Below, one piece after another: positions 25,451 through 36,100 of a DNA stretch of 64,000 bases. The DNA is taken from positions 1 to 64,000 of the forward strand of contig CAZKYX010000004.1 of the NCBI GenBank assembly GCA_964557125.1. Reading direction: 5' to 3'. The stretch's first letter is position 1; every line of letters starts with the position of its first letter. The notes under the pieces are model-generated. The model saw only the letters and a list, made by a program, of their open reading frames with translations, did no database searches and was not told the origin of the DNA. The position numbers were made by a program, and so were the translations under genes. The DNA is from CAZKYX01 sp964557125 (GTDB lineage Bacteria > Patescibacteriota > Microgenomatia > Levybacterales > GWA1-39-11).

Positions 25451-27586
25451 ATGACAGAGAGAAACCAACCAACACAAGAAACGAGTGAAAATGTTTTTTC
25501 CGAAATCGAAAATCAAATTCTTACAAAATATTATGGCGAATTAGGATTTCATAGAGTTCTCAATGCTTCAAAGAACAAAGGGTATACATCAGGACTTGAA
25601 ATACTGGCCAAAAATTACAACAAACTTTCTGAAAATAAAAAAAAGCAAGTTACTGAAAGCCTTGACTACCTCCCTACAACAAAAAAGCATGATATAAAAC
25701 TTCAAGCTGCTTGCGCACTTTCAAAATTAGGAGATTTTTCACTGGCAGAGGTGACAGTTCTAGAAAAGCTCCAAGTTGACAGGTACACAATAAGAAGTGT
25801 TGGACAATCTCTTATTGATATTGGAATTGCAAAGGCAGAAAAAAATGAAATAGGTGATGTTTTCTTTGAAAATGCCTATCAACTTGTGTACAAACAAGAT
25901 AACGATTATGACGCCCAAATGCTATCAGCCTCTGTAATAAAAGCGGTAGCAAAAGTAGGAGGCAATCCAGAATATTATTTAGCCGATTCAATTTTAAGAG
26001 CCAAAACTTTGGATAAGAAAAACAAAAATTCTAACTATATGCGGAAAGCGTTACAAAAAACCCTTGCTCGCGAGCTTGCAAGTCGTGAACTTTTCGAAGA
26101 AGCCAAAAAGGTTGACCCACAAATCGATGTACAACATTATCAAAACAATCGTTGGAATATGTTTCGGGAGGGTCAATATAATGAAGCGATGAAAGGAATC
26201 AAGGAGCCAAAAGATATACTTTTAATGGCAACAAAAATTTCCCGAAATCTTTTGAATGAAGGCAAAAGTCCTGAAAATTTTATTCACAGAATGCAACAAA
26301 GCCTCAAGAAAAACCCCAAACTTGCTGATATGAATTCGGAATTGATTTTTGCACAATACAATTTTACAATCGGAAAAAATTCACAAGAGCATTTTAAAAA
26401 AGCTTTTGCCTTTGCAACTTCTGAAACCGAAGTAATTTACAAAATAGAATCACTCAGAGACGTTATTAAAGTACAACATGCAACAACCGGAGTTCCAAAT
26501 GAATCATTCAAACAACTTAATGCTTCACTTGAGAAAGGCAAAGTATTTTTAGAAGATTTAGGTCCGGATGCAGACAAACTTGACAGGCTTGAAACCCTTA
26601 TGACCTTCGAGAACACCTCTATCGCACTTGCAGAACTTGGGTATATGGAGGAAGCTATCAAAGCATATGAATCAACACTGCAGCTTTATAAAACATATAG
26701 CCCTGAAGAATCTAGTGAAAGTTTTTCGCTTGATTTTTATGCACAACTTGCGCTGACAGACCTTAACGACAAACGAGTTACAATAACCCAACAAAACTTA
26801 GAAAAACTATGTAGAGAGACAGACAATAAAACTCTTAAAGCTATTGGGTATCTTGATCTTGTCAATATCAATACTTTCAAAAAATTACCTGTTGAAAAAC
26901 AAATCGCAATTGCAATTGGCACAAGACAAAGAGACAACATTGATGTAATGCGTCAAGAAAAAAAAGTTTCAGGACAAGATCTAAAAATTGCACTGCAAAA
27001 CATTCTGGGACAAGAATCTGAAGGAAGCATTGCTGAGTTGAGAACACTTCTCGTTGAAGAGGTCAAAAGCGAAAGTGGGGACTATAGAATCATTGCAAGA
27101 ATTACAAAAGGGCTCATTGAAAAGGGAGACGAAAAAGGAAAAACAATTGCTGCAACTCTTTTTTCTGAAAGCAGTCTTCCTGAAGAGATACGTATTTATA
27201 TAGCAAAAAAACTTTGTGAGAGTGGATACTGGGACCCACAAATCATAGACCATTTTAAAAATTACAAAAGCAAAGGTGAGGAAAGCACTACTCTTGAGAA
27301 AATAAATATTGAAACCCTTGAAGCGATTGTAAACCAAATGCACGCAACACCAAGTCTGGCAATTTACAAGGTATTGGAAGCCACACGCCTTAACAAAAAT
27401 GAAAAACAACTACAGGCACTGACAGAATTTGGAACATTTGTATTTATGGTTCCGAATTTAAGTGTTGAAGGAAAAATTAAAATGTTTTCTGAAAAAGCCG
27501 AGCTTTTCAATCAAGGAAAATTAACAATAAAAGAATTGGATAAAATTAGGGAAGGCTATCAGGATTTGCGAAACGCAGATTTATAA
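25451..27586 (+). CDS. Large helical-repeat protein of unknown function
   Basis: 711 aa with no signal peptide or membrane segment. It is composed almost wholly of amphipathic helices with TPR/HEAT-like spacing, for example LAELGYMEEAIKAYESTLQLYKTY (a near-canonical TPR helix pair) and similar units around 160-230 and 420-460. The role is probably protein-protein scaffolding. The gap upstream (25339-25450) is AT-rich filler plus the promoter of the divergent gene. No homologue recognised. Confidence 0.72.
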   Translation: MTERNQPTQETSENVFSEIENQILTKYYGELGFHRVLNASKNKGYTSGLEILAKNYNKLSENKKKQVTESLDYLPTTKKHDIKLQAACALSKLGDFSLAEVTVLEKLQVDRYTIRSVGQSLIDIGIAKAEKNEIGDVFFENAYQLVYKQDNDYDAQMLSASVIKAVAKVGGNPEYYLADSILRAKTLDKKNKNSNYMRKALQKTLARELASRELFEEAKKVDPQIDVQHYQNNRWNMFREGQYNEAMKGIKEPKDILLMATKISRNLLNEGKSPENFIHRMQQSLKKNPKLADMNSELIFAQYNFTIGKNSQEHFKKAFAFATSETEVIYKIESLRDVIKVQHATTGVPNESFKQLNASLEKGKVFLEDLGPDADKLDRLETLMTFENTSIALAELGYMEEAIKAYESTLQLYKTYSPEESSESFSLDFYAQLALTDLNDKRVTITQQNLEKLCRETDNKTLKAIGYLDLVNINTFKKLPVEKQIAIAIGTRQRDNIDVMRQEKKVSGQDLKIALQNILGQESEGSIAELRTLLVEEVKSESGDYRIIARITKGLIEKGDEKGKTIAATLFSESSLPEEIRIYIAKKLCESGYWDPQIIDHFKNYKSKGEESTTLEKINIETLEAIVNQMHATPSLAIYKVLEATRLNKNEKQLQALTEFGTFVFMVPNLSVEGKIKMFSEKAELFNQGKLTIKELDKIREGYQDLRNADL

Positions 27587-27590
27587 GAGC

Positions 27591-28205
27591 TTATAAATTA
27601 TAACTTGATGCGACTTTTTCCAATACTTCTCTTTGAACACCACTTAATCTCCCTTGTTCAATAAGTTGATTTAAACCCCATCTGACTCTTTCAATCCCTA
27701 CTTTTTCAAGATACATTTGCTGAATTTGATTTTTAGAATCGTATGTATCAAGTCGCACAATAGTTCTCCCTGTACCACTAAAATCCTCATTGTCCGGATA
27801 AAGTTCGTTCTGAGCCTCCTTCGAATAAATAACTCCATCTGCAATTGTTAACTTCGCATACATTGCACTGCCAGGTATCGTTTCTTGCAGCCTCTTAACC
27901 TCTCCTTCTGTGTCAATGGAAACAATCATATGCGGATCGTACTCATCATCTCTTTCAAGTTGATAGGCTTCACTTACTAACTTGTCTGTCCTTCCGCCTG
28001 GTTTGACCGCCCCGCCTAACTCAATGACGGGATCGCCATAATCAGTTCCATTTTGTGAAAAAAAGCGATATCCAATACCTTCTTCCATAACAAACGCACC
28101 CTCTTCATTCATTTCACGGAAACCTTGCAAAACTTTATCAGCAATTGTGTGTCTTGCCCAGAAGGCAAATTCAGGATTTATAGAATGTGGAGTCTTTTCA
28201 CTCAT
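27591..28205 (-). CDS. Unknown soluble protein, 204 aa
   Basis: Mixed alpha/beta composition, no signal or transmembrane part. It contains FSQNGTDYGDPVIELGGAVKPGG and a C-terminal helical end (LNQLIEQGRLSGVQREVLEKVASSY). Nothing diagnostic of a known family. Stops of this gene and the convergent 711-aa protein gene are 4 nt apart. Confidence 0.62.
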   Translation of the reverse strand: MSEKTPHSINPEFAFWARHTIADKVLQGFREMNEEGAFVMEEGIGYRFFSQNGTDYGDPVIELGGAVKPGGRTDKLVSEAYQLERDDEYDPHMIVSIDTEGEVKRLQETIPGSAMYAKLTIADGVIYSKEAQNELYPDNEDFSGTGRTIVRLDTYDSKNQIQQMYLEKVGIERVRWGLNQLIEQGRLSGVQREVLEKVASSYNL

Positions 28206-28332
28206 AACTTTTAGAATGTTATTCTACAATTGTGAACTACAAAACGCAAGTCGGGAGTGAACTAAAATCTGAAGTTTAAAATCGGAAATGAGCGAAAGCC
28301 TTTAGACCGAAGGTCGCAAAGCATTAAGCATT
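28206..28332. other. Intergenic region behind rpsG with small palindromes
   Basis: Contains GACC-GAA-GGTC (28305-28315) and the perfect palindrome CATTTTAGA-A-TCTAAAATG (28329-28347), which overlaps the rpsG stop codon. They could form 3'-end structures of the rpoB operon mRNA. There is no U-tract terminator. Confidence 0.45.
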
Positions 28333-28812
28333 TTAGAATCTAAAATGCGCAAATGCTTTATTGGCTTCTGCCATTTTATGTATCGCGTCTCGTCTTTTGA
28401 TTGCTTCCCCTTCACTATTTGCAGCATCAATGAGTTCTGCAGCCAATTTTTGTGCAAACGTCTTGTATTCTGCTGTTGGTCTTTTTCGAGTTGCCTCAAG
28501 AATCCATCGGATTGCCAATGAAACCTTGCGTGGTCCTCTTACTTCCATAGGAACTTGATAAGCAGCTCCTCCGATTCTTTTTGGTCTCACTTCTTGCTTT
28601 GGAGCAACCGTATCAATAGCTTTTTCAAAGGTAGCGACTGGCTCTTTTCCTTTTTCTTTGATTATTTCCATTGCATCATACACAATTCTTTGTGCAGTTG
28701 TCTTTTTACCGTCTTGCATAACGTTATTGATAAATTTTGTCAGCAAAATGCTCCCGTAAATAGGATCAGCTAGCATTTTTCTTTTCTCGACTCCTTTTCC
28801 TCCTCGTGGCAT
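28333..28812 (-). CDS. rpsG: 30S ribosomal protein S7
   Basis: 159 aa from the ATG at 28812 (MPRGGKGVEKRK), the conserved start of S7; an upstream in-frame start adds five unlikely residues. Organises the 3' major domain of 16S rRNA in the small-subunit head. Typical blocks are FINNVMQDGKKTTAQRIVYDAM, PKQEVRPKRIGGAAYQVPMEV and AIRWILEATRKR. Last gene of the rpoB-rpoC-rpsL-rpsG run, 15 nt behind rpsL. Confidence 0.97.
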   Translation of the reverse strand: MPRGGKGVEKRKMLADPIYGSILLTKFINNVMQDGKKTTAQRIVYDAMEIIKEKGKEPVATFEKAIDTVAPKQEVRPKRIGGAAYQVPMEVRGPRKVSLAIRWILEATRKRPTAEYKTFAQKLAAELIDAANSEGEAIKRRDAIHKMAEANKAFAHFRF

Positions 28813-28827
28813 ATCTTGTAACCGCAA

Positions 28828-29250
28828 CTACGCTGCTGCTGGTCCTCCCTTCTTTGCTCCGTACTTAGAACGTGAAGTTTTTCTGTTCTGTGTACCTGCA
28901 AGGTCAAATTTTCCTCTTACCAAATGGTATTTAACTCCTGGTAAATCCTTTACCCTTCCGCCTCTTACGAGAACGATTCCGTGTTCTGCTAAATTGTGTC
29001 CAATTCCTTGAATGTAAGCTGTAACTTCTTCTCTATTTGAAAGTTTTACTCTTGCAACTTTTCGGAGAGCTGAATTTGGCTTTTTAGGAGTCATAGTACG
29101 CACCAATGTTACAACACCTCTCTTTTGAGGAGAAGGATTCAGGCTATATGCTCTTTCTTTTGCATTGAAAGTAGTTCGCAAACCTGTTGCTTTAATTTTC
29201 TTGCTCTTTTTTGAGCGACCGTTTTTGATAAGTTGGTTAAGTGTCGGCAT
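28828..29250 (-). CDS. rpsL: 30S ribosomal protein S12
   Basis: 140 aa. Decoding-centre protein. Conserved KKPNSALRKVARVKLSN, GIGHNLAEHGIVLVRGGRVKDLPGVKYHLVRG and a basic tail are present. In the conserved MTPKKPNS segment, the Lys at the classic streptomycin-resistance position (K43 in E. coli) appears unaltered. A 43-nt gap separates it from rpoC, so it is operon-borne; fusA, its usual partner, is elsewhere. Confidence 0.97.
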   Translation of the reverse strand: MPTLNQLIKNGRSKKSKKIKATGLRTTFNAKERAYSLNPSPQKRGVVTLVRTMTPKKPNSALRKVARVKLSNREEVTAYIQGIGHNLAEHGIVLVRGGRVKDLPGVKYHLVRGKFDLAGTQNRKTSRSKYGAKKGGPAAA

Positions 29251-29293
29251 ATAATTGCTATAAACTATGAACTATAAACTCGGAACTTGCTGA

Positions 29294-32200
29294 TTATACA
29301 CTTGAGGCAGAATCAAGTCCAGTGTTGTCTTCGTTTCTTAATGATTCTCTGTCAGCAATAAGCACTTGTGCTTGTCTTGCTTGTTCTCCTCGAGCTGCTT
29401 CATCTGCAATTGCATTTTCCATAAAGTCTTGTCTAACAGGAATAAGTCTTCCAACGATAACGTTTTCCTTAAGTCCGATAAGATCATCAACCTTACCTTG
29501 CAATGAAGCGTCTGTAAGTACTTGAGTTGTTTCTTGGAATGAAGCTGCTGACAGCCAGCTGTCTGTAACAAGTGCTGCCTTTGTAACTCCAAGTACAGTC
29601 TCTCGAGCTGTTGCTGGTTCTCCACCTTCAGAAATTACTGCTGCATTTTCATCTTCAAACTTAAGCTTTGATACCAAATCTCCTGGAAGAAGTGATGTGT
29701 CACCAGCTGTTTCAACCATTACTTTATCAGACATTTTTCTAATGATGGTTTCAAAGTGCTTGTAATGAATTGAAATACCCTGTGATTCGTACACATCCTG
29801 AATTTCATTGATGAGGTACTGTTGTGATCTTTCAAGACCTCCAACCTTTAATACATCTTTTGGATCAAGGTGTCCTTCACAAAGCTGAGTTCCTGCTACA
29901 ACCTGTGCTCCATCTTCAATAAGAAGACTTGAAGCTAGAGGAACAAAGTATTCACGTTCTTCAACTGGTTTTACCTTGCTATTCTTAATCTTAACGATGT
30001 ATCCATCCTCTACCTTTTCAACATCTGCTTTTCCAGTAATTTCAGCAACTGGTGCTAGATTCTTTGGACGTCGTACCTCAAAGAGTTCTTCCACACGTGG
30101 AAGACCTTGGGTAACGTCAGACATGACAACTCCTCCAAAGTGCTTAACACGCATAGTAAGCTGAGTTCCAGGCTCTCCAATGGACTGCGCTGCGATAACT
30201 CCGACCGGTGTACCCATGTCAGCTCTCTTGTATGATGAAAGGTCCCATCCGTAACAAGCCGCACACATTCCATACTTCAATTTACAGTAAATTGGAGTTC
30301 TTATATCAGCGACGAGCACAGTGTCATCGAGAAGAATTTCAGCTAGTCTTGCGTGATCAATATCCTCACCCTTTTTCACATATACTTTCTTTGTTTTCTT
30401 TGAAACGATGTCCTTCAAAGCAACACGACCCAAAAGCATATTGGTAAGCGGTGTCACATTCTCTCTATTTTCAAGAGAAATTTCGTATCCTTGTGTTGTT
30501 CCACAGTCATCTTCGCGGATGATAACATCATGGGTAACATCAACAAGTCTTCTGGTTAGGTATCCAGCATCTGCTGTTTTTAGTGCTGAATCGGTAAGTC
30601 CTTTTCTAGAACCTCTTGCTGAGTTCACGTATTCAAAAATTGAAAGTCCTTCACGGAAATTACTCTTAATAGGAAGTTCAACGATGCGGCCTAACGGATC
30701 GTAAATAAGTCCACGCATAGCAGCAAGCTGCTTAATCTGGTCTTTTCCAGCCCTAGCTCCTCCTGAATCAGCGATGATTTTAACAACATCATTCTTGTCA
30801 AACAAATCCCATGTCTTATTGGCCATTTCCTCCGTTGCATCAAGCCATACGTGATTCATAAGTCTCTTCTGTTCTGTATGCGTAATAAGTCCCTGTTGGT
30901 ACTCGTTTTCGATTTCTTTAATCTTCCCTTCTGAAGTATCAATAATTGATCTCTTTCCTGGTAACATCTTCAAATCGAAGGTTGAAACTGAAATTCCTGA
31001 GATAGTTGCTGCATAAAATCCAACTTCTTTAATTCTGTCTATTAGATTTGCAACTTCCTCTTTGGTAAGATCAACCATTGCCTTTGTTATAATCTCTTTG
31101 ATTGTTGATGCTTTTATTTCCTCATTAATATATGTCATTTTTGAAGGTAAATTTTCGTTAAACAACACTCTTCCAAGAGTTGTTTCAAATGTTTTACCAT
31201 TCACACGAATCATGATTGGCTCGCGATACGTAATCATTTTCAAAGAAAGAGCCAAATATGCCTCAGCGCTTCCTGAGAACATTGGTAAGGTTTCTTTGCG
31301 CTTGCTCTCATCAACGCTTGTAAGATAGAACGTACCCAAAGCCATTTCTTTGTTTGGTAAGGTAATTGGATTTCCGTCAGCTGGTTTTAACAGATTTGAA
31401 CCTGGCATCATGAGATCAATTGCTTCTTGCTGTGCTCTAGACGAAAGCGGCACGTGAATAGCCATCTGATCTCCGTCAAAATCTGCATTGTAACCTGCGC
31501 AGACACAAGGATGAATCTTTATAGCGCTACCCTCAACTAATACAGGGTAGAATGCTTGAATACCCAATTTATGAAGGGTAGGGGCACGATTCAAAAGAAC
31601 TGGATGATTTCGTGTGATTTCTTCAAGAATATCAAAAACCTCAGCTGGTCTCTTTTCGATATATCTCTTTGCAGCCTTTGCATTTGGCGTTGTAAGTCCT
31701 CGAGCAATAACTTCACGAATAACAAATGGTTTAAAGAGCTCCAAAGCCATTTCCTTTGGAAGTCCACATTGATTCAATGACAATTCAGGACCTGCAATAA
31801 TAACGCTTCTCCCAGAATAATCAACACGCTTACCCAAAAGATTCTTTCTAAATCTACCTTGCTTCCCTCGAAGCACGTCTGACAATGACTTAAATTGTCT
31901 TTGTGTTTGAGAAGCTCTGATTGAAGTATCGATAAGATAGTCAACTGATTCCTGAAGCATTCTCTTTTCATTTCTCAAAATAATTTCAGGTGCTCCAAGT
32001 GAGATTAAGTGATTTAATCTATTATTTCTATTAATAACTCTTCGATACAAATCATTCAAATCAGAAGTGGCGAATCTTCCTCCATTCAACTGAACCATTG
32101 GTCTCAAATCCGGTGGTAATACAGGAAGCACTCTTAAAATCATTGATGAAAGATCAAATCCAGCCTCTGCAATTGCTTCGATAAGATGTAGTCTCTTCAA

Positions 32201-33181
32201 AAGCTTGAGCTGTTTTTGTCCTGATGATTTGTGAACATCTTCTCTCAAAACTCCAATGATTTTTGAAACATCCATTGATTCAATAGCGTGCAAGATCGCT
32301 GAAGCACCTGTTTCTACCTCAAAGAAAATAAGCACATCATATTCTATAAGTCGTACAAATTCTTCTTCTGAAAGAACATCCCAAATCTTAAGTCCTTTTA
32401 CAATGTCATTGATTCTGGTAAAAATTTCCTCGATTCGAGAGGATTCATTTTCAAGTCTTTTATCAAATGCTGCATTCTTTTGCTTAAAGAGTACTCGTGT
32501 CTCTTCCAAAACCAAATCTTTTCGTTCTTTTTTAAGAGTTGCTTCAATTTCCTTCAACTTGTCTTCCTCCTCAGTAGCAAGCTTTGCCTTTTCGCTTTCA
32601 ATTAAATTCTTTAGCTCATCAAGTCTTCTGTTTTTTACTTCATCAAGTCTTTGCTGTGCTTCCTTTCTCTTATCCTCGTCAATTGTGGTAACAAGATAAC
32701 TTGCATAATAAATAATTGACTCAAGCTCTTTTTGTGAAGTTCCAAGAAGAGTAGAAAGCTTTGATGGTGAGCCTTTTGAAAACCAAACATGAATAACTGG
32801 GGCTGCAAGTGTTATATGACCCATTCGCTCACGTCTTACTCGAGAATATGTAACTTCAACTCCACATCTATCACAAACGATTCCCTTATAACGAATTCTC
32901 TTGTACTTTCCGCAGTAACATTCGAAGTCACGCGTTGGTCCAAAGATTCTTTCGTCAAAAAGTCCATCTTTTTCTGCTCTAAATGTTCTGTAATTGATAG
33001 TTTCAGGCTTTGTAACTTCACCGTAAGACCAACCCTTTATATCGTCAGGTGAAGCAACGGTAATTCTCAAACCTTCAAAGTCTGAAATGTTAATTACGTC
33101 AAATTTTCTGTTTTTGTTTTGTGTAGAAAGCGCGCTTTCTGAAAAACGCATCATGTCATTGTCTTTATTTTTTGGTTCCAT
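29294..33181 (-). CDS. rpoC: RNA polymerase beta' subunit
   Basis: 1295 aa. Zinc-binding C..C..C..C block in ECYCGKYKRIRYKGIVCDRCG near the start, catalytic NADFDGDQMAIHVP, and the bridge helix and trigger-loop region around GTPVGVIAAQSIGEPGTQLTMR. A second zinc site is the Cys cluster ending CKLKYGMCAACYGW. An acidic/lysine-rich coiled-coil insertion (KEIEATLKKERKDL region, about 150-250) separates the N-terminal zinc region from the clamp. It begins 2 nt after rpoB. Confidence 0.98.
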   Translation of the reverse strand: MEPKNKDNDMMRFSESALSTQNKNRKFDVINISDFEGLRITVASPDDIKGWSYGEVTKPETINYRTFRAEKDGLFDERIFGPTRDFECYCGKYKRIRYKGIVCDRCGVEVTYSRVRRERMGHITLAAPVIHVWFSKGSPSKLSTLLGTSQKELESIIYYASYLVTTIDEDKRKEAQQRLDEVKNRRLDELKNLIESEKAKLATEEEDKLKEIEATLKKERKDLVLEETRVLFKQKNAAFDKRLENESSRIEEIFTRINDIVKGLKIWDVLSEEEFVRLIEYDVLIFFEVETGASAILHAIESMDVSKIIGVLREDVHKSSGQKQLKLLKRLHLIEAIAEAGFDLSSMILRVLPVLPPDLRPMVQLNGGRFATSDLNDLYRRVINRNNRLNHLISLGAPEIILRNEKRMLQESVDYLIDTSIRASQTQRQFKSLSDVLRGKQGRFRKNLLGKRVDYSGRSVIIAGPELSLNQCGLPKEMALELFKPFVIREVIARGLTTPNAKAAKRYIEKRPAEVFDILEEITRNHPVLLNRAPTLHKLGIQAFYPVLVEGSAIKIHPCVCAGYNADFDGDQMAIHVPLSSRAQQEAIDLMMPGSNLLKPADGNPITLPNKEMALGTFYLTSVDESKRKETLPMFSGSAEAYLALSLKMITYREPIMIRVNGKTFETTLGRVLFNENLPSKMTYINEEIKASTIKEIITKAMVDLTKEEVANLIDRIKEVGFYAATISGISVSTFDLKMLPGKRSIIDTSEGKIKEIENEYQQGLITHTEQKRLMNHVWLDATEEMANKTWDLFDKNDVVKIIADSGGARAGKDQIKQLAAMRGLIYDPLGRIVELPIKSNFREGLSIFEYVNSARGSRKGLTDSALKTADAGYLTRRLVDVTHDVIIREDDCGTTQGYEISLENRENVTPLTNMLLGRVALKDIVSKKTKKVYVKKGEDIDHARLAEILLDDTVLVADIRTPIYCKLKYGMCAACYGWDLSSYKRADMGTPVGVIAAQSIGEPGTQLTMRVKHFGGVVMSDVTQGLPRVEELFEVRRPKNLAPVAEITGKADVEKVEDGYIVKIKNSKVKPVEEREYFVPLASSLLIEDGAQVVAGTQLCEGHLDPKDVLKVGGLERSQQYLINEIQDVYESQGISIHYKHFETIIRKMSDKVMVETAGDTSLLPGDLVSKLKFEDENAAVISEGGEPATARETVLGVTKAALVTDSWLSAASFQETTQVLTDASLQGKVDDLIGLKENVIVGRLIPVRQDFMENAIADEAARGEQARQAQVLIADRESLRNEDNTGLDSASSV

Positions 33182-33183
33182 AA

Positions 33184-36100
33184 TTATTCGCTCTCCTTTC
33201 CTGCTTCTTCAACAGTAATTGCTGTGTCTTCACTTGTTGGCTCTGTTTGTTCTATAGAATCTACAATTAATTCTGCTTCTGCTGTTAGCGGAGCTTCTTC
33301 TTTTGCTTCTTCTTCAATACTTGTTACCTCTAGTGCTTCTTGTAATTCTTCAGACTCTTTCTTTACTTCTTCGATAATTTCATCAGATTCCTCCTCTTCA
33401 ACCTCAACAACTGCATGTGTAGGTTGAATATTCATGCCTAATGATTGCAATTCTCGAATCAAAACCTTAAATGATTCTGGAACCTTAGGGGTTGGAATAT
33501 CAACACCCTTTATTATAGCTTCAAATGCCTTCGCACGTCCAGCCACATCGTCTGATTTTATGGTTAACATTTCCTGCAATGTGTATGCTGCACGGTGTGA
33601 TTCAAGAGCCCAAACTTCCATCTCTCCAAGTCTTTGTCCTCCCATTTGTGCTTTTCCTCCGAGAGGCTGTTGCGTAACAAGTGAGTATGGGCCAGTAGAA
33701 CGAGCGTGAGTTTTGTCTTCAACCATGTGAATAAGCTTCATGATATATCCAAGGCCAACTACGACATCGTTCTCATATGCATCTCCAGTTCTTGCATCAA
33801 ATAATTTTACTTTTGCATTTGCAGGAAGTCCTGCTTCTTCCATGAGAGCAAATAATTTGTCTTCTGATACTTTTTCAAAAACAGGTACCGCAATCTTTGT
33901 TCCAATTCTTTTCGCTGCCCATCCAGCGTGTGCCTCCAAAAGCTGACCAAGATTCATACGTCCAAGTACTGAAATAGGAGAAATAATAATATCAACAGGA
34001 GTTCCGTCTTCAAGGTAAGGCATGTCACTTTGTGGAACAATCTTTGAGATAACTCCCTTATTTCCATGTCTTCCTGCGAGCTTATCTCCAACAACAACAT
34101 GTCTCATCTGCGCAACTTCAATTTGTAGCTTTCTAATGGTTCCAGGCTCTAATTCATCGCCTTTATCGCGATCAAGAACTTGAATGCTTACAACGATTCC
34201 ATGCTCTCCATGTGGCATTCTGAGTGAAGTATCTCGTACTTCTCGCGCTTTTTCTCCAAAGATGGCTCTTAAAAGTCTTTCTTCAGCTGTAAGTTCTGTT
34301 TCACCCTTTGGCGCAATCTTTCCAACAAGAATGTCCCCTGGATTTACTTCAGAACCGATAACAACAATTCCTTCTTCATCTAAATTCGCAAGATCTTCCT
34401 CAGCGACGTTTGGAATATCGCGAGTTGTTTCTTCAGGGCCCAACTTTGTATCAACAACTGTTGATTCATATTTTTCAATATGAACTGAGGTCAATTCGTC
34501 ATCCTTAACGAGTCTGTCTGAAATAACAATAGCGTCCTCATATCCAAGTCCGTCAAATGATGCATATGCGATAAGCAGATTCTTTCCAAGTGCTAATTCT
34601 CCTTCATGAGTTGCTGGTCCATCGACAAGTACGTCTCCTTTTCTAATTTTTTGGCCAGTTGTTACTACTGGATTTTCATTAAAGAATGTATTCTGAGCTG
34701 TTCTCTTGAATTTAGTAATATCGTATTCCATTTCGCCGCTTTTACCCTTAATCTTCACTTTATTTGCATCAACATATGTAACATCTCCATCAAAAGGAGC
34801 AATTACAACTCTTCCCATTGCCTCGGCAACTGAAGCTTCCATACCGGTTCCAACAACAGGACTTGAGGTCTTTATCAATGGAACTGCCTGACATTGCATG
34901 TGGGTTCCCATAAGTGCTCTATTTGCTTCATCGTGATCAACAAATGGGATAAGTGAAGCGGATGTTCCAACAACTTGTCTTGGAACTACATCGATATATT
35001 CAATTTTTCCACGCTCAACTTCTAGATATTCTCCCATAAAACGTGCAGGAACCAAATCGTCAACAATAAAGCCCTTATCATCTATTGGAATGTCAGCATG
35101 AGTAATGTAATGATCTGATTCGATATCAGCATCTAAATAAACAATCTCATTAGTAATTCTTGCAACAGTCTTGCCACCTTTCTTTTCTTGTACAACTTTC
35201 AGGTAAGGAGCTTCTAAAAATCCATGCTCATTTACTTTAGAATACAGCGAGAGGTAGGTAACAAGTCCAATATTTGGACCTTCAGGGCTTCTTACCGGAC
35301 AAATCTTTGAATATTGGGATGCATTGATGTCGCGGATAGAGAAAGATGCTCTTTCTCTTGAAATACCACCAGTTCCCATAACGGTAAGTCTTCTTAAGTT
35401 ATCAATTTCTGCTAATGGATTTGTTTGGTCAAGAATTGCTGAAAGCTGTGAAGTTCTGAAGAATTCGTTAATAGCGGCAATAATTGGATGGGCGTTTATG
35501 AAGTGTGATGGGGAATATGTTTCTTCAGTTGAAGTCAAAGACATCTTTTCTTTAATAATTCTTTCAAGTCTCAAAGCTCCAACTCTAAAAGCCGTTGTTT
35601 GTACAAGTTCACCAATGCTTCTAACGCGTCGATTTGAAAGATGGTCGATATCATCAACCTTACCTTTTCCTTTTGAAAGATTAATAAGGTATTTAATAAT
35701 TCCAATGATATCATTCACATCAAGTGTTGAAACCTCAGGTGAAACATCAATATTAAGTCCATTAAGTTTTTTATTCATTTTGTATCGTCCTACTCGTGAA
35801 AGATCGTATCGTCTCTTATCAAAGAAGGTATCACGGAAATTTTGTCGGATTGTATCAATAACAACTGGCTCTCCCGGATTTAGTTTTTTGAAGATTTCAA
35901 TGAGAGCATCAGTTGAACCCTTTGCCTCGTCTTTTTCTAGAGTATTCTTGATAAATTCATCTGCTCCATCAACATCAGCAAATTTCTCAAAAATCTCCTC
36001 ATTTGTTTCCATTCCGAGAGCCTTGAGAAACACTGTTCCTAAGAATTTCTTTCTTCTGTCAATTCTCACAACAATCATGTCAGTTCTTGTTGTTGAGATT

